Source of the DNA: an uncultured Aquimarina sp.
Lineage (GTDB): Bacteria; Bacteroidota; Bacteroidia; Flavobacteriales; Flavobacteriaceae
Direction: 5' to 3'
Assembly (NCBI GenBank): GCA_947500845.1
Contig: CANMTP010000008.1
Location: 1-64,000, forward strand
DNA: 64,000 nt
Position 1 is the stretch's first letter. Every line of letters starts with the position of its first letter. Shown here in pieces: positions 43,075-52,703 of this stretch. A program made the position numbers and the translations under genes. A model generated the notes under the pieces. That model was given only the letters and a program-made list of their open reading frames with translations, ran no database searches and was not told the DNA's origin.

Positions 43075-46000
43075 TTACGCTTCTTGCAGTTCCTTAGGTT
43101 CTTCATCTACTTCTTTTTGTTCTTTTATAGCTCGTTCTACTTCTTCCTTGGTTATTTTATTTCCGGTAGCCAACCACTTGGTTCCAACTTTAATACTATT
43201 GCTAAATGATAGATATAATGGTAATACCAATAATGTAAGTACTGTTGCAAAACCAATCCCATAAGCAATAGAAATTGCCATAGGAATCAGGAATTGCGCT
43301 TGACGACTCTGTTCAAAAATCAATGGTGCCAATCCAGCTATAGTCGTTAAAGACGTTAGGAAAATGGCTCTAAAACGTGATTTACCAGCCTCATAGATAG
43401 CATCATCAAAAGTCATTCCTGATCGAAGATTACTGTTAAATTTCCCTATGAGTACCAATCCATCATTGACCATAATCCCAATAAGTGCAATAATTCCCAA
43501 TAAAGACAATATATTGATAGGGAAACCGTGTATCCAGTGCCCTAATGCTACCGCGGGAAGACTTAACGGAATCAAGAGTAATAGCAATAATGGTTGACTA
43601 TAACTTCTAAACGTAAATGCTATAGTAATATATATTAATGCCAAAGAGGTAAGACCGACTGGCCCTAAGGACCCTAAAAACTTACCTGCTTCTCTGTTTT
43701 GCCCTTCATAAGAAGGAGTTACCGTAGGATATTTTGAAATAATATCAGGCATTATTATTGTACGAATTTCATCTAAAACATCTGTGGAACTGGTCGTTTC
43801 AGGATTTTTTAGATCTGCCGAAATCTGAATTTCACGTCTTCCATCTAGATGATTTACTGCAACATCTCCACGTTCTATAGTATACTCTGCGATTTCATTT
43901 AGTGGCACTCTCTCGCCTGTTGTAGTGGCTATTCGCATATTATCCAAATCCAAAATAGAAGAACGGTTTTCGCGATTATAACGTACCCAAACTCTAATTT
44001 CATCTTGTCCTCTCTGAAAACGTTGTGCCTGTACCCCAAAGAAACCTGCTCTTACCTGAGCCATTACGTCCCTTAGATTAAGTCCCAGAGCATAAGCGTT
44101 TTCCTTGAGTTCTAATCTGATCTCTTTAATTCCTGCAGGATCATTATCGGCTACATCTTTTAATCGTACATCGTCTTCCAAGACTTTTTTAAACTCTTCT
44201 TTGGCAGCTTTTAGCTCTCTAATATTATTTCCTAATAAAGAAACCGAAACAGGGCTTCCACCAAAATTACCCCCAGAACCAAATATTAATCGTTCTGCAC
44301 CAAATACAGGGCCTACTTTTTCGCGTAGGCGGTTTGCGACTAGTCCTGAACTTACAGCATCAGGACGTTCTTCTCCTGGTAAAAGATTAATTCGCAAAGA
44401 AGCACCAGAAGATGAAGAGATACTTCTGATTACATTTTCAAACAACATTTTACCTTCATATTCTTCTCCTTTTAAAAATTCATCGGTGAGTTCCTGATTG
44501 ATGAGCCACGCATTTTCTTCTATCATAGATATAATAGAATCGGTTACCTTTTCATTTGTACCATTAGGCATTCCTAAATCAACTGAAACTGCATCACTGG
44601 CTATACGAGGAAAAAATGAAGTTCTTACGATTCCTCCTCCAACACTTCCAATAGTTAATATGAGAATAACTATAAAGATAGAAAAAGTAAAAAATTTATT
44701 TTTTAAGGCGAACTGCAAGGTTGGGCTATACATATGATCACGAAGCCATTTCATGATTCGATCACCAAAAGTATTCACATAACGAAGCTTAGAAAACAGT
44801 TTAGCTATCCCTTTTTTAGGTGCTGCAGTTTCTGCCTTTAAGGCTTTAGAATGCGCCAAATGTGCAGGAAGTATGATCAGTGCTTCAACAAGAGAGACCG
44901 TAAGTGTAAGAATAACAATAACAGATACTTCTCCAAAAAAATCACCAATTCGACCATCAAGAAACAAAAAGATGCCAAAAGCCAATATGGTGGTCAAAAT
45001 AGCAGAAACAATAGCAGGAATTACTTCCATAGTGCCATCGATAGCAGCTTGAACCGGAGTTTTTCCTTTTTCGTAATGTTGATAGATGTTCTCTGCGATA
45101 ACGATTCCATCATCAACCAAAATACCAATGACAATGATCATGCCAAATAGCGATAATACATTGATCGTAACATTAAAATAACCGGCAAAGACAAACATTC
45201 CTAAAAATGCTATGGGTAAGCCAAAAGCTACCCAAAAGGCTAGGCGAGTGTTAAGGAATAGTGACAAGAAGGTGAGCACCAGTAACATACCAATAACAGC
45301 ATTCTCTGTAAGAAGTTTTGTACGCTGTACCAAAGTTATAGAACGATCGCTAATGACGTTAAGCTGTACGTTATTATACTTCTGATTAAATTCTTCTATG
45401 TATTCTTTTGTTTTTTCTGCCGAAGAAATAAGATCCTCTGTGTTAGTACTTGTTATTTCTACATTAACTGCAAGATCCCCGTTAAAATATGTAGCGTTAG
45501 GGGATTCTGAAAAGCGATCTCGTATTTCGGCAACGTCTTTAAGTCGTATGGTTCGACCAGAAGCATCTGCTCGTATAACCAAATTAGAAAGTTCATTACC
45601 ATAATAAGAACGATTATTGGCTCTAATAAGGTATTCTTCGGCATTTGTCTTAATAGTTCCTCCTGTAGTTAAAATATTAGCCTGACTTACCGCCTGAGCC
45701 ACTTCATTAAAACTGAGTCTGTAGGCTAACAAACTATTTTCATTAACTGCTATTTCGATTTCTTCGTCTGGATAACCACTAATATTAATCTGCGATATAC
45801 CATCAATACTTCTGAGATCGTTCTCAATCTGACGGGTAATTTGTTTGAGCGTACTCAAAGGAATATTGGTCCCACTTACTGCAAAATTAATAGTGGGTCG
45901 AACAGCCTCTTGCTTACCTACTACGATAGGCTCCATTCCTGTGGGAAAAGAAGGTACCCTATCTACAGCATTTTTCACTTCGAGTAGCATAAAATCGATG

Positions 46001-46302
46001 TCTTTCCCTTTTTCGATTTCGACATTGATACTACCGCTATTTTCTCTAGATGTTGAAGTTACACGTTCTATCCCCTCTAATCCTTTAAGATTATCTTCAA
46101 TTTTTAGCACTACGCCTTCTTCGATCTCTAGGGGAGACGCTCCGGGATACGCTACGCTGATATTTATATTTTTGGAATCTGTGAGAGGAAAGAATGATGA
46201 TTTCAGAGAGAGTGCGCCAAAAACTCCAAACGCAATAAAAGCGATCACTATAACGTCTACAGCAACATGATATTTGATAAAATAAGAAATGACTTTGCGC
46301 AT
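43075..46302 (-). CDS. RND efflux transporter permease
   Basis: The 1075-aa proton-driven inner-membrane pump of the AcrB/HAE1 type. It has an N-terminal helix (YHVAVDVIVIAFIAFGVFG), large periplasmic loops, and the paired membrane blocks (NVLSLFGMIIVIGILVDDGIVIAENI; ILSLLGIIALIGIMVNDGLVLIGKF). Asp residues of the relay helix are present (VDDG). It exports toxic organic compounds through the adaptor and TolC proteins encoded beside it. It starts two bases from the adaptor stop and is followed by tolC. Substrate is unknown, but control by the MarR protein upstream fits a drug or phenolic compound. Confidence 0.93.
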   Translation of the reverse strand: MRKVISYFIKYHVAVDVIVIAFIAFGVFGALSLKSSFFPLTDSKNINISVAYPGASPLEIEEGVVLKIEDNLKGLEGIERVTSTSRENSGSINVEIEKGKDIDFMLLEVKNAVDRVPSFPTGMEPIVVGKQEAVRPTINFAVSGTNIPLSTLKQITRQIENDLRSIDGISQINISGYPDEEIEIAVNENSLLAYRLSFNEVAQAVSQANILTTGGTIKTNAEEYLIRANNRSYYGNELSNLVIRADASGRTIRLKDVAEIRDRFSESPNATYFNGDLAVNVEITSTNTEDLISSAEKTKEYIEEFNQKYNNVQLNVISDRSITLVQRTKLLTENAVIGMLLVLTFLSLFLNTRLAFWVAFGLPIAFLGMFVFAGYFNVTINVLSLFGMIIVIGILVDDGIVIAENIYQHYEKGKTPVQAAIDGTMEVIPAIVSAILTTILAFGIFLFLDGRIGDFFGEVSVIVILTLTVSLVEALIILPAHLAHSKALKAETAAPKKGIAKLFSKLRYVNTFGDRIMKWLRDHMYSPTLQFALKNKFFTFSIFIVILILTIGSVGGGIVRTSFFPRIASDAVSVDLGMPNGTNEKVTDSIISMIEENAWLINQELTDEFLKGEEYEGKMLFENVIRSISSSSGASLRINLLPGEERPDAVSSGLVANRLREKVGPVFGAERLIFGSGGNFGGSPVSVSLLGNNIRELKAAKEEFKKVLEDDVRLKDVADNDPAGIKEIRLELKENAYALGLNLRDVMAQVRAGFFGVQAQRFQRGQDEIRVWVRYNRENRSSILDLDNMRIATTTGERVPLNEIAEYTIERGDVAVNHLDGRREIQISADLKNPETTSSTDVLDEIRTIIMPDIISKYPTVTPSYEGQNREAGKFLGSLGPVGLTSLALIYITIAFTFRSYSQPLLLLLLIPLSLPAVALGHWIHGFPINILSLLGIIALIGIMVNDGLVLIGKFNSNLRSGMTFDDAIYEAGKSRFRAIFLTSLTTIAGLAPLIFEQSRQAQFLIPMAISIAYGIGFATVLTLLVLPLYLSFSNSIKVGTKWLATGNKITKEEVERAIKEQKEVDEEPKELQEA

Positions 46303-46304
46303 GA

Positions 46305-47471
46305 CTACTGTTTTGTGCCCGTACTGATCATATTATTGTCAGATACCGAAGATTTTTTACTTTTTTCCTGATAAACCTTTACTAACATCCCTGCATAAGC
46401 TCCGGGAACAGGTTTATTCAGGATTATATTTCCATCAGGAACTCCTTTAAGCACTACCTTTTTATCAGAGAAATAAACGGGTTGTACATCGATAACATCT
46501 AATATACTATCTCTTACCACAAAGATCTGATCTCCATTCTGAAGCAGATTACGATCGATCTCGATAGCATTAGTTTCTTTTTTGGCATCTAAATTAGCTT
46601 CGAGATAGATTCCTTCTTTCAACATAGGATCTTTAACTTCTATAAAAGCAGTAATGGTTTGCGTAGCTTGATCCACCCTGCTATTAATTCTACTAACCGT
46701 TCCCTTGTAGTTTTTAGTCTTATTTAGGTTAGAAAGTTCTACTGACTCTCCTAATTTCAGAAGATCTGCATATTCTTTTCCTACAGCAACTTCCATTTCG
46801 TACACTCCCGTTTCTATAAATTCTCCTAATTTCTGACCTTGACGAATTAAAGTTCCTTCAGTCACCAAAGCCTCTGTCAACACACCATCAAACGGAGCCG
46901 AAATAGTATATTTTGACAATCTTTGCTCTAGATTCTTTACATTGTAGTAGGATGTATGAATATTTCTTCCTGTAATAAAATATTTTTCTTTTTCTGAAGT
47001 AGTCTCTGGAAGCTGTGGAGTAGCTTTGTTCATATCAAAATTACTAAGATATGTTTGCCATTTATCATAAATTTCTGGATAATCCATACGTAAATCAGGC
47101 ATGATTGCGGTAACTTGATTATACAAATTACTCTTTGCAGATTGGACACTTGCATAATATTCTGAAGCATCAATTCTAATCAATGATTGACCTCTTCGAT
47201 ACTTTTGTCCGGTTTTAAAAAGCTTAGCCCCTCCCTTGAAAATTCCTTGAACTTCAGCATATAGTTCCAATCTTCTTTTGGCGGTAAGATTTCCGTTAGC
47301 AGCTATTTTTATAGGTACAGTACCATTCTTTATAGTATCAACAAAGACAGTTTTGATTACTTTGGGTGGTCTTGGTCTAGGCCTTGTTTTGCTGTTAATT
47401 ATCTTTACAGTAAAAAATACAGCTCCAACGATTAATAACAATCCGAGAACAGAAAGTATTATATTTCTCAT
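46305..47471 (-). CDS. RND efflux periplasmic adaptor (membrane fusion protein)
   Basis: A 388-aa membrane fusion protein linking the inner-membrane pump to the outer-membrane channel. It has an N-terminal membrane anchor (IILSVLGLLLIVGAVFFTVKI), a barrel-sandwich half (VPIKIAANGNLTAKRRLELYAEVQG and YTISAPFDGVLTEALVTEGTLIRQGQKLGEF), a beta-barrel and the C-terminal region. The coiled-coil hairpin is short. It is the first gene of the efflux operon; a TAGTTTTG -7 element lies at 47512-47519. Confidence 0.92.
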   Translation of the reverse strand: MRNIILSVLGLLLIVGAVFFTVKIINSKTRPRPRPPKVIKTVFVDTIKNGTVPIKIAANGNLTAKRRLELYAEVQGIFKGGAKLFKTGQKYRRGQSLIRIDASEYYASVQSAKSNLYNQVTAIMPDLRMDYPEIYDKWQTYLSNFDMNKATPQLPETTSEKEKYFITGRNIHTSYYNVKNLEQRLSKYTISAPFDGVLTEALVTEGTLIRQGQKLGEFIETGVYEMEVAVGKEYADLLKLGESVELSNLNKTKNYKGTVSRINSRVDQATQTITAFIEVKDPMLKEGIYLEANLDAKKETNAIEIDRNLLQNGDQIFVVRDSILDVIDVQPVYFSDKKVVLKGVPDGNIILNKPVPGAYAGMLVKVYQEKSKKSSVSDNNMISTGTKQ

Positions 47472-47511
47472 ACTTACAATTTTGTTTAAGCTTTGTCTTA
47501 AAAAAGCTACA

Positions 47512-47519
47512 CAAAACTA
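47512..47519 (-). promoter_or_regulatory. Putative -7 element of the efflux operon
   Basis: TAGTTTTG matches TAnnTTTG about 40 bases upstream of the adaptor start. A 10-bp palindrome ACGTGCACGT lies upstream at 47568-47577 and may be a regulator site. Confidence 0.4.
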
Positions 47520-47595
47520 TCAACAACAAGGTTAGGTTGCAGTTAAAGAACTCATAAAAATTAACATACGTGCACGTTCTTATAAATCTAAACAA

Positions 47596-47621
47596 AAAAA
47601 CATCTGTTACCAGATGTTTTT
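47596..47621 (-). terminator. Intrinsic terminator after the marR-like gene
   Basis: Perfect 11-bp stem (AAAAACATCTG/CAGATGTTTTT, loop of four) with T-runs on both sides. It separates the regulator transcript from the efflux operon. Confidence 0.8.
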
Positions 47622-47644
47622 AAAATAAAGTAATACACGAATTA

Positions 47645-48100
47645 TCATTCTGCTATATCGGCGATTTTCGTTTTTATTTTTTTAAGCACGGTGATTAATG
47701 TTTCTATTTCTTCTTCACTAAGGCTTTCCTGAACCGCAGGAATTAAATCATACATAATGGGCTGCACTTTTTGTATAATTTCCTTACCATGATCTGTCAA
47801 AAAAATGCGATTAACCCTTCTATCGTTTTCATCACTTTTTCTAACCACCAGATTTTTACTTTCCATTGTATTTATCAATATAGTCATAGAAGTTTTATCT
47901 CTATGGGTAATGAAAGCTAAATCATTTTGTGGTTGTCCATCATTTACATTTAATCTTTTAAGCACACTCCACTGTTCTTTGGAAAGGTCCAATCCATTTT
48001 CGCGAAATGCTTTTTGAACTAAAAACCCAAAGTCATAGTGAATCTTACCAACCCAAGACAGTGCGTGGGCATTTAAATCGATGGCTTTTGTATTATTCAT
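47645..48100 (-). CDS. MarR-family transcriptional regulator
   Basis: A 151-aa winged-helix regulator. Helix-turn-helix QNDLAFITHRDKTSMTILINTMESKNLVVRKSDENDRRVNRIFLTDHGK is typical of MarR, flanked by the dimer helices. It usually represses an adjacent efflux or stress operon until a phenolic or other ligand binds. I use ATG 48100 because the longer frame begins at TTG. A perfect palindromic operator lies 47 bases upstream, indicating autoregulation; the efflux operon downstream is the obvious second target. Confidence 0.9.
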   Translation of the reverse strand: MNNTKAIDLNAHALSWVGKIHYDFGFLVQKAFRENGLDLSKEQWSVLKRLNVNDGQPQNDLAFITHRDKTSMTILINTMESKNLVVRKSDENDRRVNRIFLTDHGKEIIQKVQPIMYDLIPAVQESLSEEEIETLITVLKKIKTKIADIAE

Positions 48101-48146
48101 AAATACCAATATTTAATTTTTCAGTACAAAAATATCTATAAAAATC

Positions 48147-48164
48147 TAGTTGCACTTGCAACTA
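48147..48164. promoter_or_regulatory. Palindromic MarR operator
   Basis: TAGTTGCACTTGCAACTA has perfect 8-base half-sites with a 2-base spacer. It overlaps the expected -33 zone of the marR-like promoter (a TATTTTTG -7 element follows toward the gene). The size and symmetry fit a MarR dimer site. Confidence 0.6.
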
Positions 48165-48321
48165 ACGATAAAAATATCACAAAAGTATTATGAGATTTCT
48201 AACTTAACTTTAAGGTAACAAATGATTGTTTTTGAAATCTGCAAAAAATGAATTCCAGATCTGAAAATACCCTAGTTTAATGTCAAAAAAATCGTTAATC
48301 TATCAAAAAACTGATACTATT

Positions 48322-50244
48322 TTAAGCATTCGTAAGCGAGTCAATTTCTTCTTGAATAGTCTCCCAATTTTCCATCAAAGATGATAATTCATCTTTTTTT
48401 GCCTGATATTGATCAAAAAAGCTAGGTTGTGCTATAGTTTGATCGTAATTAATAGCCAATTCTATATCTATTTCTTTAATTTCTTTCTCAAGCTTATTAA
48501 TTTTTGACTCGATATTACTAAGCTTATTATTTAATGATTTGAGCTTTTTTTGGCTCTCATAAGACTGTTTTGCTGTCTCTTTGGTGTCAGAGACAGCCTT
48601 TACCAGTTTATCTTTTTTTTCTATATCCCGAAGATCATTGATTCTACGCTGCTCTAAATAGAAATTTATATCGCCAAGGTACTCTTTGATTTTCTTGTCT
48701 TTAAATTCATACACTGTATTGCTCAATCCCTGTAAGAAATCTCTATCATGAGATATCAGGATTAAGGTTCCCTCAAACGTTTTTAACGCCGCTTTGAGTA
48801 CGTTTTTAGATTTGATGTCCAAATGGTTTGTGGGCTCATCCATCACAAGGACATTAAACGGTTGAAGTAACATTTTACACAATGCTAACCTATTACGTTC
48901 TCCCCCTGATAGTACTTTTACTTTTTTATCTACCTCTTCTCCCCTAAAAAGAAAAGCGCCCAACATGTCCCTAACCTTACTACGAGTTTTTTCATTAGCC
49001 GCATTAATCATGGTATCATGAACAGTTAACTCCCCATCCAGGTATTCAGATTGATTTTGAGCAAAATATCCTATCTGTACATTATGGCCTAATTTAAATT
49101 CTCCGTCATGAGGTATTTCATTAACAATAATCTTAGCCAAAGTAGATTTTCCTTGTCCATTTTGACCGACAAAGGCTATTTTTGAACCACGCTCAACTAA
49201 TAAATCAACCTTCTTTAGCACCTCCTTTTCTCCATAATTCTTTCTTATACCCTCAGCTTCCATGACTACTTTACCCGGCTGGACACTTACCGGAAAATTA
49301 ATGTTCATCACAGCATTATCATCTTCGTCTACTTCTATCCTGTCAATCTTATCTAATTTTTTAATTAGTGATTGAGCCATAGACGCCTTAGAAGCTTTGG
49401 CTCTAAATTTCTCGATTAGCTTTTCAGTTTGCTCTATCTGCTTAGACTGATTTTTTTGTGCTGCTAGTTGTTGTTCTCTAATCTCTTTGCGCGACACCAA
49501 ATATTTTGAATATGGCTTGTTATAATCATAAATACGCCCTAAAGAAATCTCGATAGTCCTATTGGTTACATTATCAAGAAACATTTTATCATGTGAAACG
49601 ATAATCACTACACCGGCATATGTTTTTAGAAAATTTTCTAACCAAATAATAGATTCTATATCAAGATGGTTTGTAGGCTCATCTAATAATAAAATATCAT
49701 TATTTTGCAGTAAGAGCTTAGCCAATTCAATTCTCATGCGCCATCCTCCTGAAAATGTATCGGTCAATCGGTCAAAATCTTCTCTCACAAATCCCAGGCC
49801 CTGTAATACTCTTTCTGTCTCTCCTTGGTAATTATATCCTCCTAAGATTTCATAATGATGCGTATAATCGCTTAAATCGGTAATTAACTGATTATAGCTT
49901 TCACTTTCATAATCGGTTCGCTCTGCAAGTTGTGCATTGATGTCGTCAATATCGCGTTCGATATTTTTAATTTCTATAAAAGCTTCATAGGCTTCCTCTA
50001 GTACGGTTCGACCTTGTACAAAATCGATATCCTGTTTTAGAAAACCAATTTTTATCTCTTTATCCATTGCAATCTGACCAGAATCTGGTTCTTGCTCTTT
50101 AGATAAAATTTTAAGCATAGTAGATTTTCCGGCTCCATTCTTTCCTACTAATCCAACCCGATCTCCAGCACTTAGCATATAGCTAATCTCTTCAAAAAGA
50201 TATTCTCCTCCAAATGAGATCGACAAGTTATGTATGTTTAACAT
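48322..50244 (-). CDS. ABC-F family ATP-binding protein
   Basis: A 640-aa soluble protein with two ABC ATPase domains: Walker A GKNGAGKS and signature FSGGWRMRIELAKLLL in the first, GQNGQGKS and LSGGERNRLALCKMLL in the second, joined by an ABC-F linker (about 250-320). A C-terminal coiled coil (KKLKSLNNKLSNIESKINKLEKEIKEI) follows. Such proteins act on the ribosome in translation control or antibiotic protection. It is of the Uup/YheS/EttA type and not a transporter. I start at ATG 50244; the longer frame adds 27 residues and would cross the divergent DUF983 gene start. Confidence 0.92.
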   Translation of the reverse strand: MLNIHNLSISFGGEYLFEEISYMLSAGDRVGLVGKNGAGKSTMLKILSKEQEPDSGQIAMDKEIKIGFLKQDIDFVQGRTVLEEAYEAFIEIKNIERDIDDINAQLAERTDYESESYNQLITDLSDYTHHYEILGGYNYQGETERVLQGLGFVREDFDRLTDTFSGGWRMRIELAKLLLQNNDILLLDEPTNHLDIESIIWLENFLKTYAGVVIIVSHDKMFLDNVTNRTIEISLGRIYDYNKPYSKYLVSRKEIREQQLAAQKNQSKQIEQTEKLIEKFRAKASKASMAQSLIKKLDKIDRIEVDEDDNAVMNINFPVSVQPGKVVMEAEGIRKNYGEKEVLKKVDLLVERGSKIAFVGQNGQGKSTLAKIIVNEIPHDGEFKLGHNVQIGYFAQNQSEYLDGELTVHDTMINAANEKTRSKVRDMLGAFLFRGEEVDKKVKVLSGGERNRLALCKMLLQPFNVLVMDEPTNHLDIKSKNVLKAALKTFEGTLILISHDRDFLQGLSNTVYEFKDKKIKEYLGDINFYLEQRRINDLRDIEKKDKLVKAVSDTKETAKQSYESQKKLKSLNNKLSNIESKINKLEKEIKEIDIELAINYDQTIAQPSFFDQYQAKKDELSSLMENWETIQEEIDSLTNA

Positions 50245-50250
50245 CAGCTT

Positions 50251-50282
50251 TTGAATATTTTCTGCAAAGATGATTAAATTTG
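50251..50282 (+). promoter_or_regulatory. Promoter of the DUF983 gene
   Basis: TTG (50251-50253) followed after 21 bases by TAAATTTG (50275-50282), close to the Bacteroidota consensus, 20 bases before the ATG. Confidence 0.65.
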
Positions 50283-50302
50283 CGTTAGCATAAAAATCAC
50301 AT

Positions 50303-50689
50303 ATGAACTTCTTGAAAGGAACCAAAATTTATAGCATTTTAACCGGAAGTTGCCCGGTTTGCCAGAACGAAAGTATGTATGAAGTTTCTAATCCTTATAA
50401 AATAGGAGATACCCTAAAAATGAACGAGCGTTGTAGCCATTGTGATACCAAGTATAAAATAGAACCGTCGTTTTTTTATGGGGCAATGTATGTAAGTTAT
50501 GCAGTAGGAATAGCTTTTGCCGTGGCAGCATTTGTAATCACTAATTTAATTCTAAAATTAGGGTTGCTAAGCACTTTCTTGGCTATTGTAGCAACACTTA
50601 TAGCATTTCTACCCATAATTTTAAGGCTGTCCAGAAATATATGGATCAATATTTTCATGCATTATAGTAAAGAAAAGAATCTATCTTAA
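50303..50689 (+). CDS. DUF983 family membrane protein
   Basis: A 128-aa protein with a zinc-ribbon start (CPVCQNES ... CSHCD) and two transmembrane helices (about 60-83 and 87-108), the DUF983 pattern. Biochemical function is unknown. It is transcribed divergently from the ABC-F gene and its 3' end overlaps the convergent FAD oxidoreductase gene by nine bases. Confidence 0.88.
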   Translation: MNFLKGTKIYSILTGSCPVCQNESMYEVSNPYKIGDTLKMNERCSHCDTKYKIEPSFFYGAMYVSYAVGIAFAVAAFVITNLILKLGLLSTFLAIVATLIAFLPIILRLSRNIWINIFMHYSKEKNLS

Positions 50690-51727
50690 TTTTTCAAAAC
50701 GTTCAATATCGCATTCTTTACTCAAAGAAATATTGTGTTCTATGTGATTATAAAGATGCTCTGCCGTTGTAGGGCCAATGAGTATTCCTCTACTACCAAG
50801 ACCATTAAGGATATGAACATTTTGGTAGTCTGGATGAGTTCCTGCCAAAGGCCTTCGATCTCTTACAGTGGGCCTAATTCCAGCTACCTGCCCAACAACT
50901 TCATAGTCAACTTTTAAAAAGCGTTCTAATTTTTTTTGTATTTCTTTTCTAGCTGTATTTGTGATTTCTGGAGACTTATCATCATGGTTATACGTGGCTC
51001 CTATTTTGTAGTGATTGTCTCCCAATGGAATGATGAAAACAGAAGATTTTACGGCTTCTTCTAATTGCAATGCTTCAGACTTAATGATAATATATTCCCC
51101 TTTATTTCCAACTACCGGCAAATAATTGAATAATGGATTGTTCTTAATACCAAAACCTTCAGTAAAAATGATATTTTTGGCTTTCAGACCGTTATAAGCC
51201 ACGAAGTCTTCATTGATAATTAATTCATTATACTCAAAGGATTCATTGACCAAACATTTCTTTTGATCGAGATATCTTAAATAAGCAGAAAGCATTCCTT
51301 TGATGTCAATTCTTCCAGTATGCTTTACTTTTCCGTAGCTATAAGGAATATCTAAAGCTAAATTACTATTCTTAAGTAATTTTGTAGAGAGAAATTGATT
51401 CAGAATAGGTTTGTCACATGCTTCAAACCATGTGTTTTGTTCTTCAATTGAATTGAATCTGCGTAATATTGGAAGATCAATTACCAATGATTCCTGCAAT
51501 TTGGTCTCGATATTTCGATAAAAAGGAATAGATTTTTCGAGTTGTTCTTGAGCACTCCAAGCCGGCGTGAAACGTTTCAAGATTACAGGGTTAAAAAGCC
51601 CACCTGCCACCCTGGATGATTTTTGAGAGTAGTTCTCAAAAACACAGAAAGATTTATTATTAAGCTCTAGTTGTTCAACAAAAGACAATCCAGCTAATCC
51701 ATATCCAACAACAATATAATCTAACAT
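50681..51727 (-). CDS. FAD-dependent oxidoreductase (DAO family)
   Basis: A 348-aa flavoprotein of the D-amino acid/glycine oxidase (DAO) fold, with the FAD motif VVGYGLAGLSF at residues 6-16, SSRVAGGLFNPV, KGEYIIIKSE, and the late AGIRPTVRDRRPLAG and LNGLGSRGILIGP. The last resemble tRNA 5-methylaminomethyl-2-thiouridine enzyme and glycine oxidase-like proteins. Substrate is unknown. It is downstream of gldN, separated by a terminator. Confidence 0.86.
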   Translation of the reverse strand: MLDYIVVGYGLAGLSFVEQLELNNKSFCVFENYSQKSSRVAGGLFNPVILKRFTPAWSAQEQLEKSIPFYRNIETKLQESLVIDLPILRRFNSIEEQNTWFEACDKPILNQFLSTKLLKNSNLALDIPYSYGKVKHTGRIDIKGMLSAYLRYLDQKKCLVNESFEYNELIINEDFVAYNGLKAKNIIFTEGFGIKNNPLFNYLPVVGNKGEYIIIKSEALQLEEAVKSSVFIIPLGDNHYKIGATYNHDDKSPEITNTARKEIQKKLERFLKVDYEVVGQVAGIRPTVRDRRPLAGTHPDYQNVHILNGLGSRGILIGPTTAEHLYNHIEHNISLSKECDIERFEKLR

Positions 51728-51740
51728 GTCCCAAAAATAA

Positions 51741-51770
51741 TAAAACGCTCAACTTTCATTGAGCGTTTTA
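51741..51770. terminator. Bidirectional intrinsic terminator after gldN
   Basis: Perfect 12-bp stem TAAAACGCTCAA/TTGAGCGTTTTA with a 6-base loop and T-rich flanks on both strands. It lies between gldN and the FAD oxidoreductase gene. Confidence 0.85.
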
Positions 51771-51797
51771 CATATTATTTATAGAGTATCTTGGAAA

Positions 51798-52688
51798 TTA
51801 GTAACTCCACATATCCATTTCAAAATTTCGAATACTTTCTTTAATTCGTTCACTTTCCAGAAGTTGCATCAAGGCATTATCTACGATATAATCTGTAATA
51901 GAACGGTCACCTTGTTCATTATCTTCCTTATAAATAACAGAATTAAAGCGTCTTGCGTTGAGAATATGATCCAACGTAAAAGGCATTGATGTATTTCTTC
52001 TGTTAAACGCAGATGCATTATGAAGAATCTCTCTTACATCTGGATACCAAACCCAGAAAAGAGCTACCATATCAGGCTCATCATCATCAATAAAGTTAAC
52101 ATCTGGAGCAACAGGTGCTAATCCCAACATTCTGTATCTTAGTTCTCCTTGACGCTTATCAAAATACCAATATCCTCTGATTTTATATTCTGCAATATCT
52201 GCTGAAGTAATATCTCTTCTATTGATATATTGCGGATCAACAGTTTCACCGGCATTGTATTGCTCATATCCTAAATCTGTAGTATCTATCTTAGACATTG
52301 TAGATTCTAGATCCTGAAAAGTACGTGTTTCGGTAAAATATGAATCTGAATAAATATTTTTGATCTTACCGCTTTTAATATTCGATACCAGCACATCATA
52401 TAATGACCTACGGTTCACTCCAATATTATTAGTATCAATAGGGTAATACAATGGGAAATTTATACGCTCATCTAGATCGATAGTCTCCCAAGTAGTCTTT
52501 GCCCACAATACGTCACGCTTATCTACATAGGCATACTCTAGCGGGTGATCATTATCGTATAGGATTTGATCTTGCGTTTTCTTTCCAATATCACTGGGCT
52601 GATCAGCGTTTAGTACGTTGATTTGGCCGTATGAAATTATAGAAACGAAAAGACCTAAAACGGTTAATACAAAATTTCTCAAATTCAT
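51798..52688 (-). CDS. gldN: Gliding motility/type IX secretion protein GldN
   Basis: Periplasmic component of the type IX secretion system and gliding motor; GldN associates with the GldK ring at the outer membrane. The 296-aa product has a signal peptide ending at YGQ (residue 22) and the GldN pattern (LEYAYVDKRDVLWAKTTWETIDLDERINFPLYYP, FDKRQGELRYRMLGLAPVAPD, WVWYPDVREILH). It is last in the gldKLMN run, 15 bases after gldM. Confidence 0.95.
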   Translation of the reverse strand: MNLRNFVLTVLGLFVSIISYGQINVLNADQPSDIGKKTQDQILYDNDHPLEYAYVDKRDVLWAKTTWETIDLDERINFPLYYPIDTNNIGVNRRSLYDVLVSNIKSGKIKNIYSDSYFTETRTFQDLESTMSKIDTTDLGYEQYNAGETVDPQYINRRDITSADIAEYKIRGYWYFDKRQGELRYRMLGLAPVAPDVNFIDDDEPDMVALFWVWYPDVREILHNASAFNRRNTSMPFTLDHILNARRFNSVIYKEDNEQGDRSITDYIVDNALMQLLESERIKESIRNFEMDMWSY

Positions 52689-52703
52689 AACTAATTAAGT
52701 TTT

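Noticed and set aside
44105-44497. Plus-strand open frame of 130 codons opposite the RND pump gene
   Set aside because: Antisense shadow of a conserved gene, with no signal or family similarity.
45398-46270. Plus-strand open frames opposite the N-terminal half of the RND pump gene
   Set aside because: Antisense to conserved coding sequence; no independent support.
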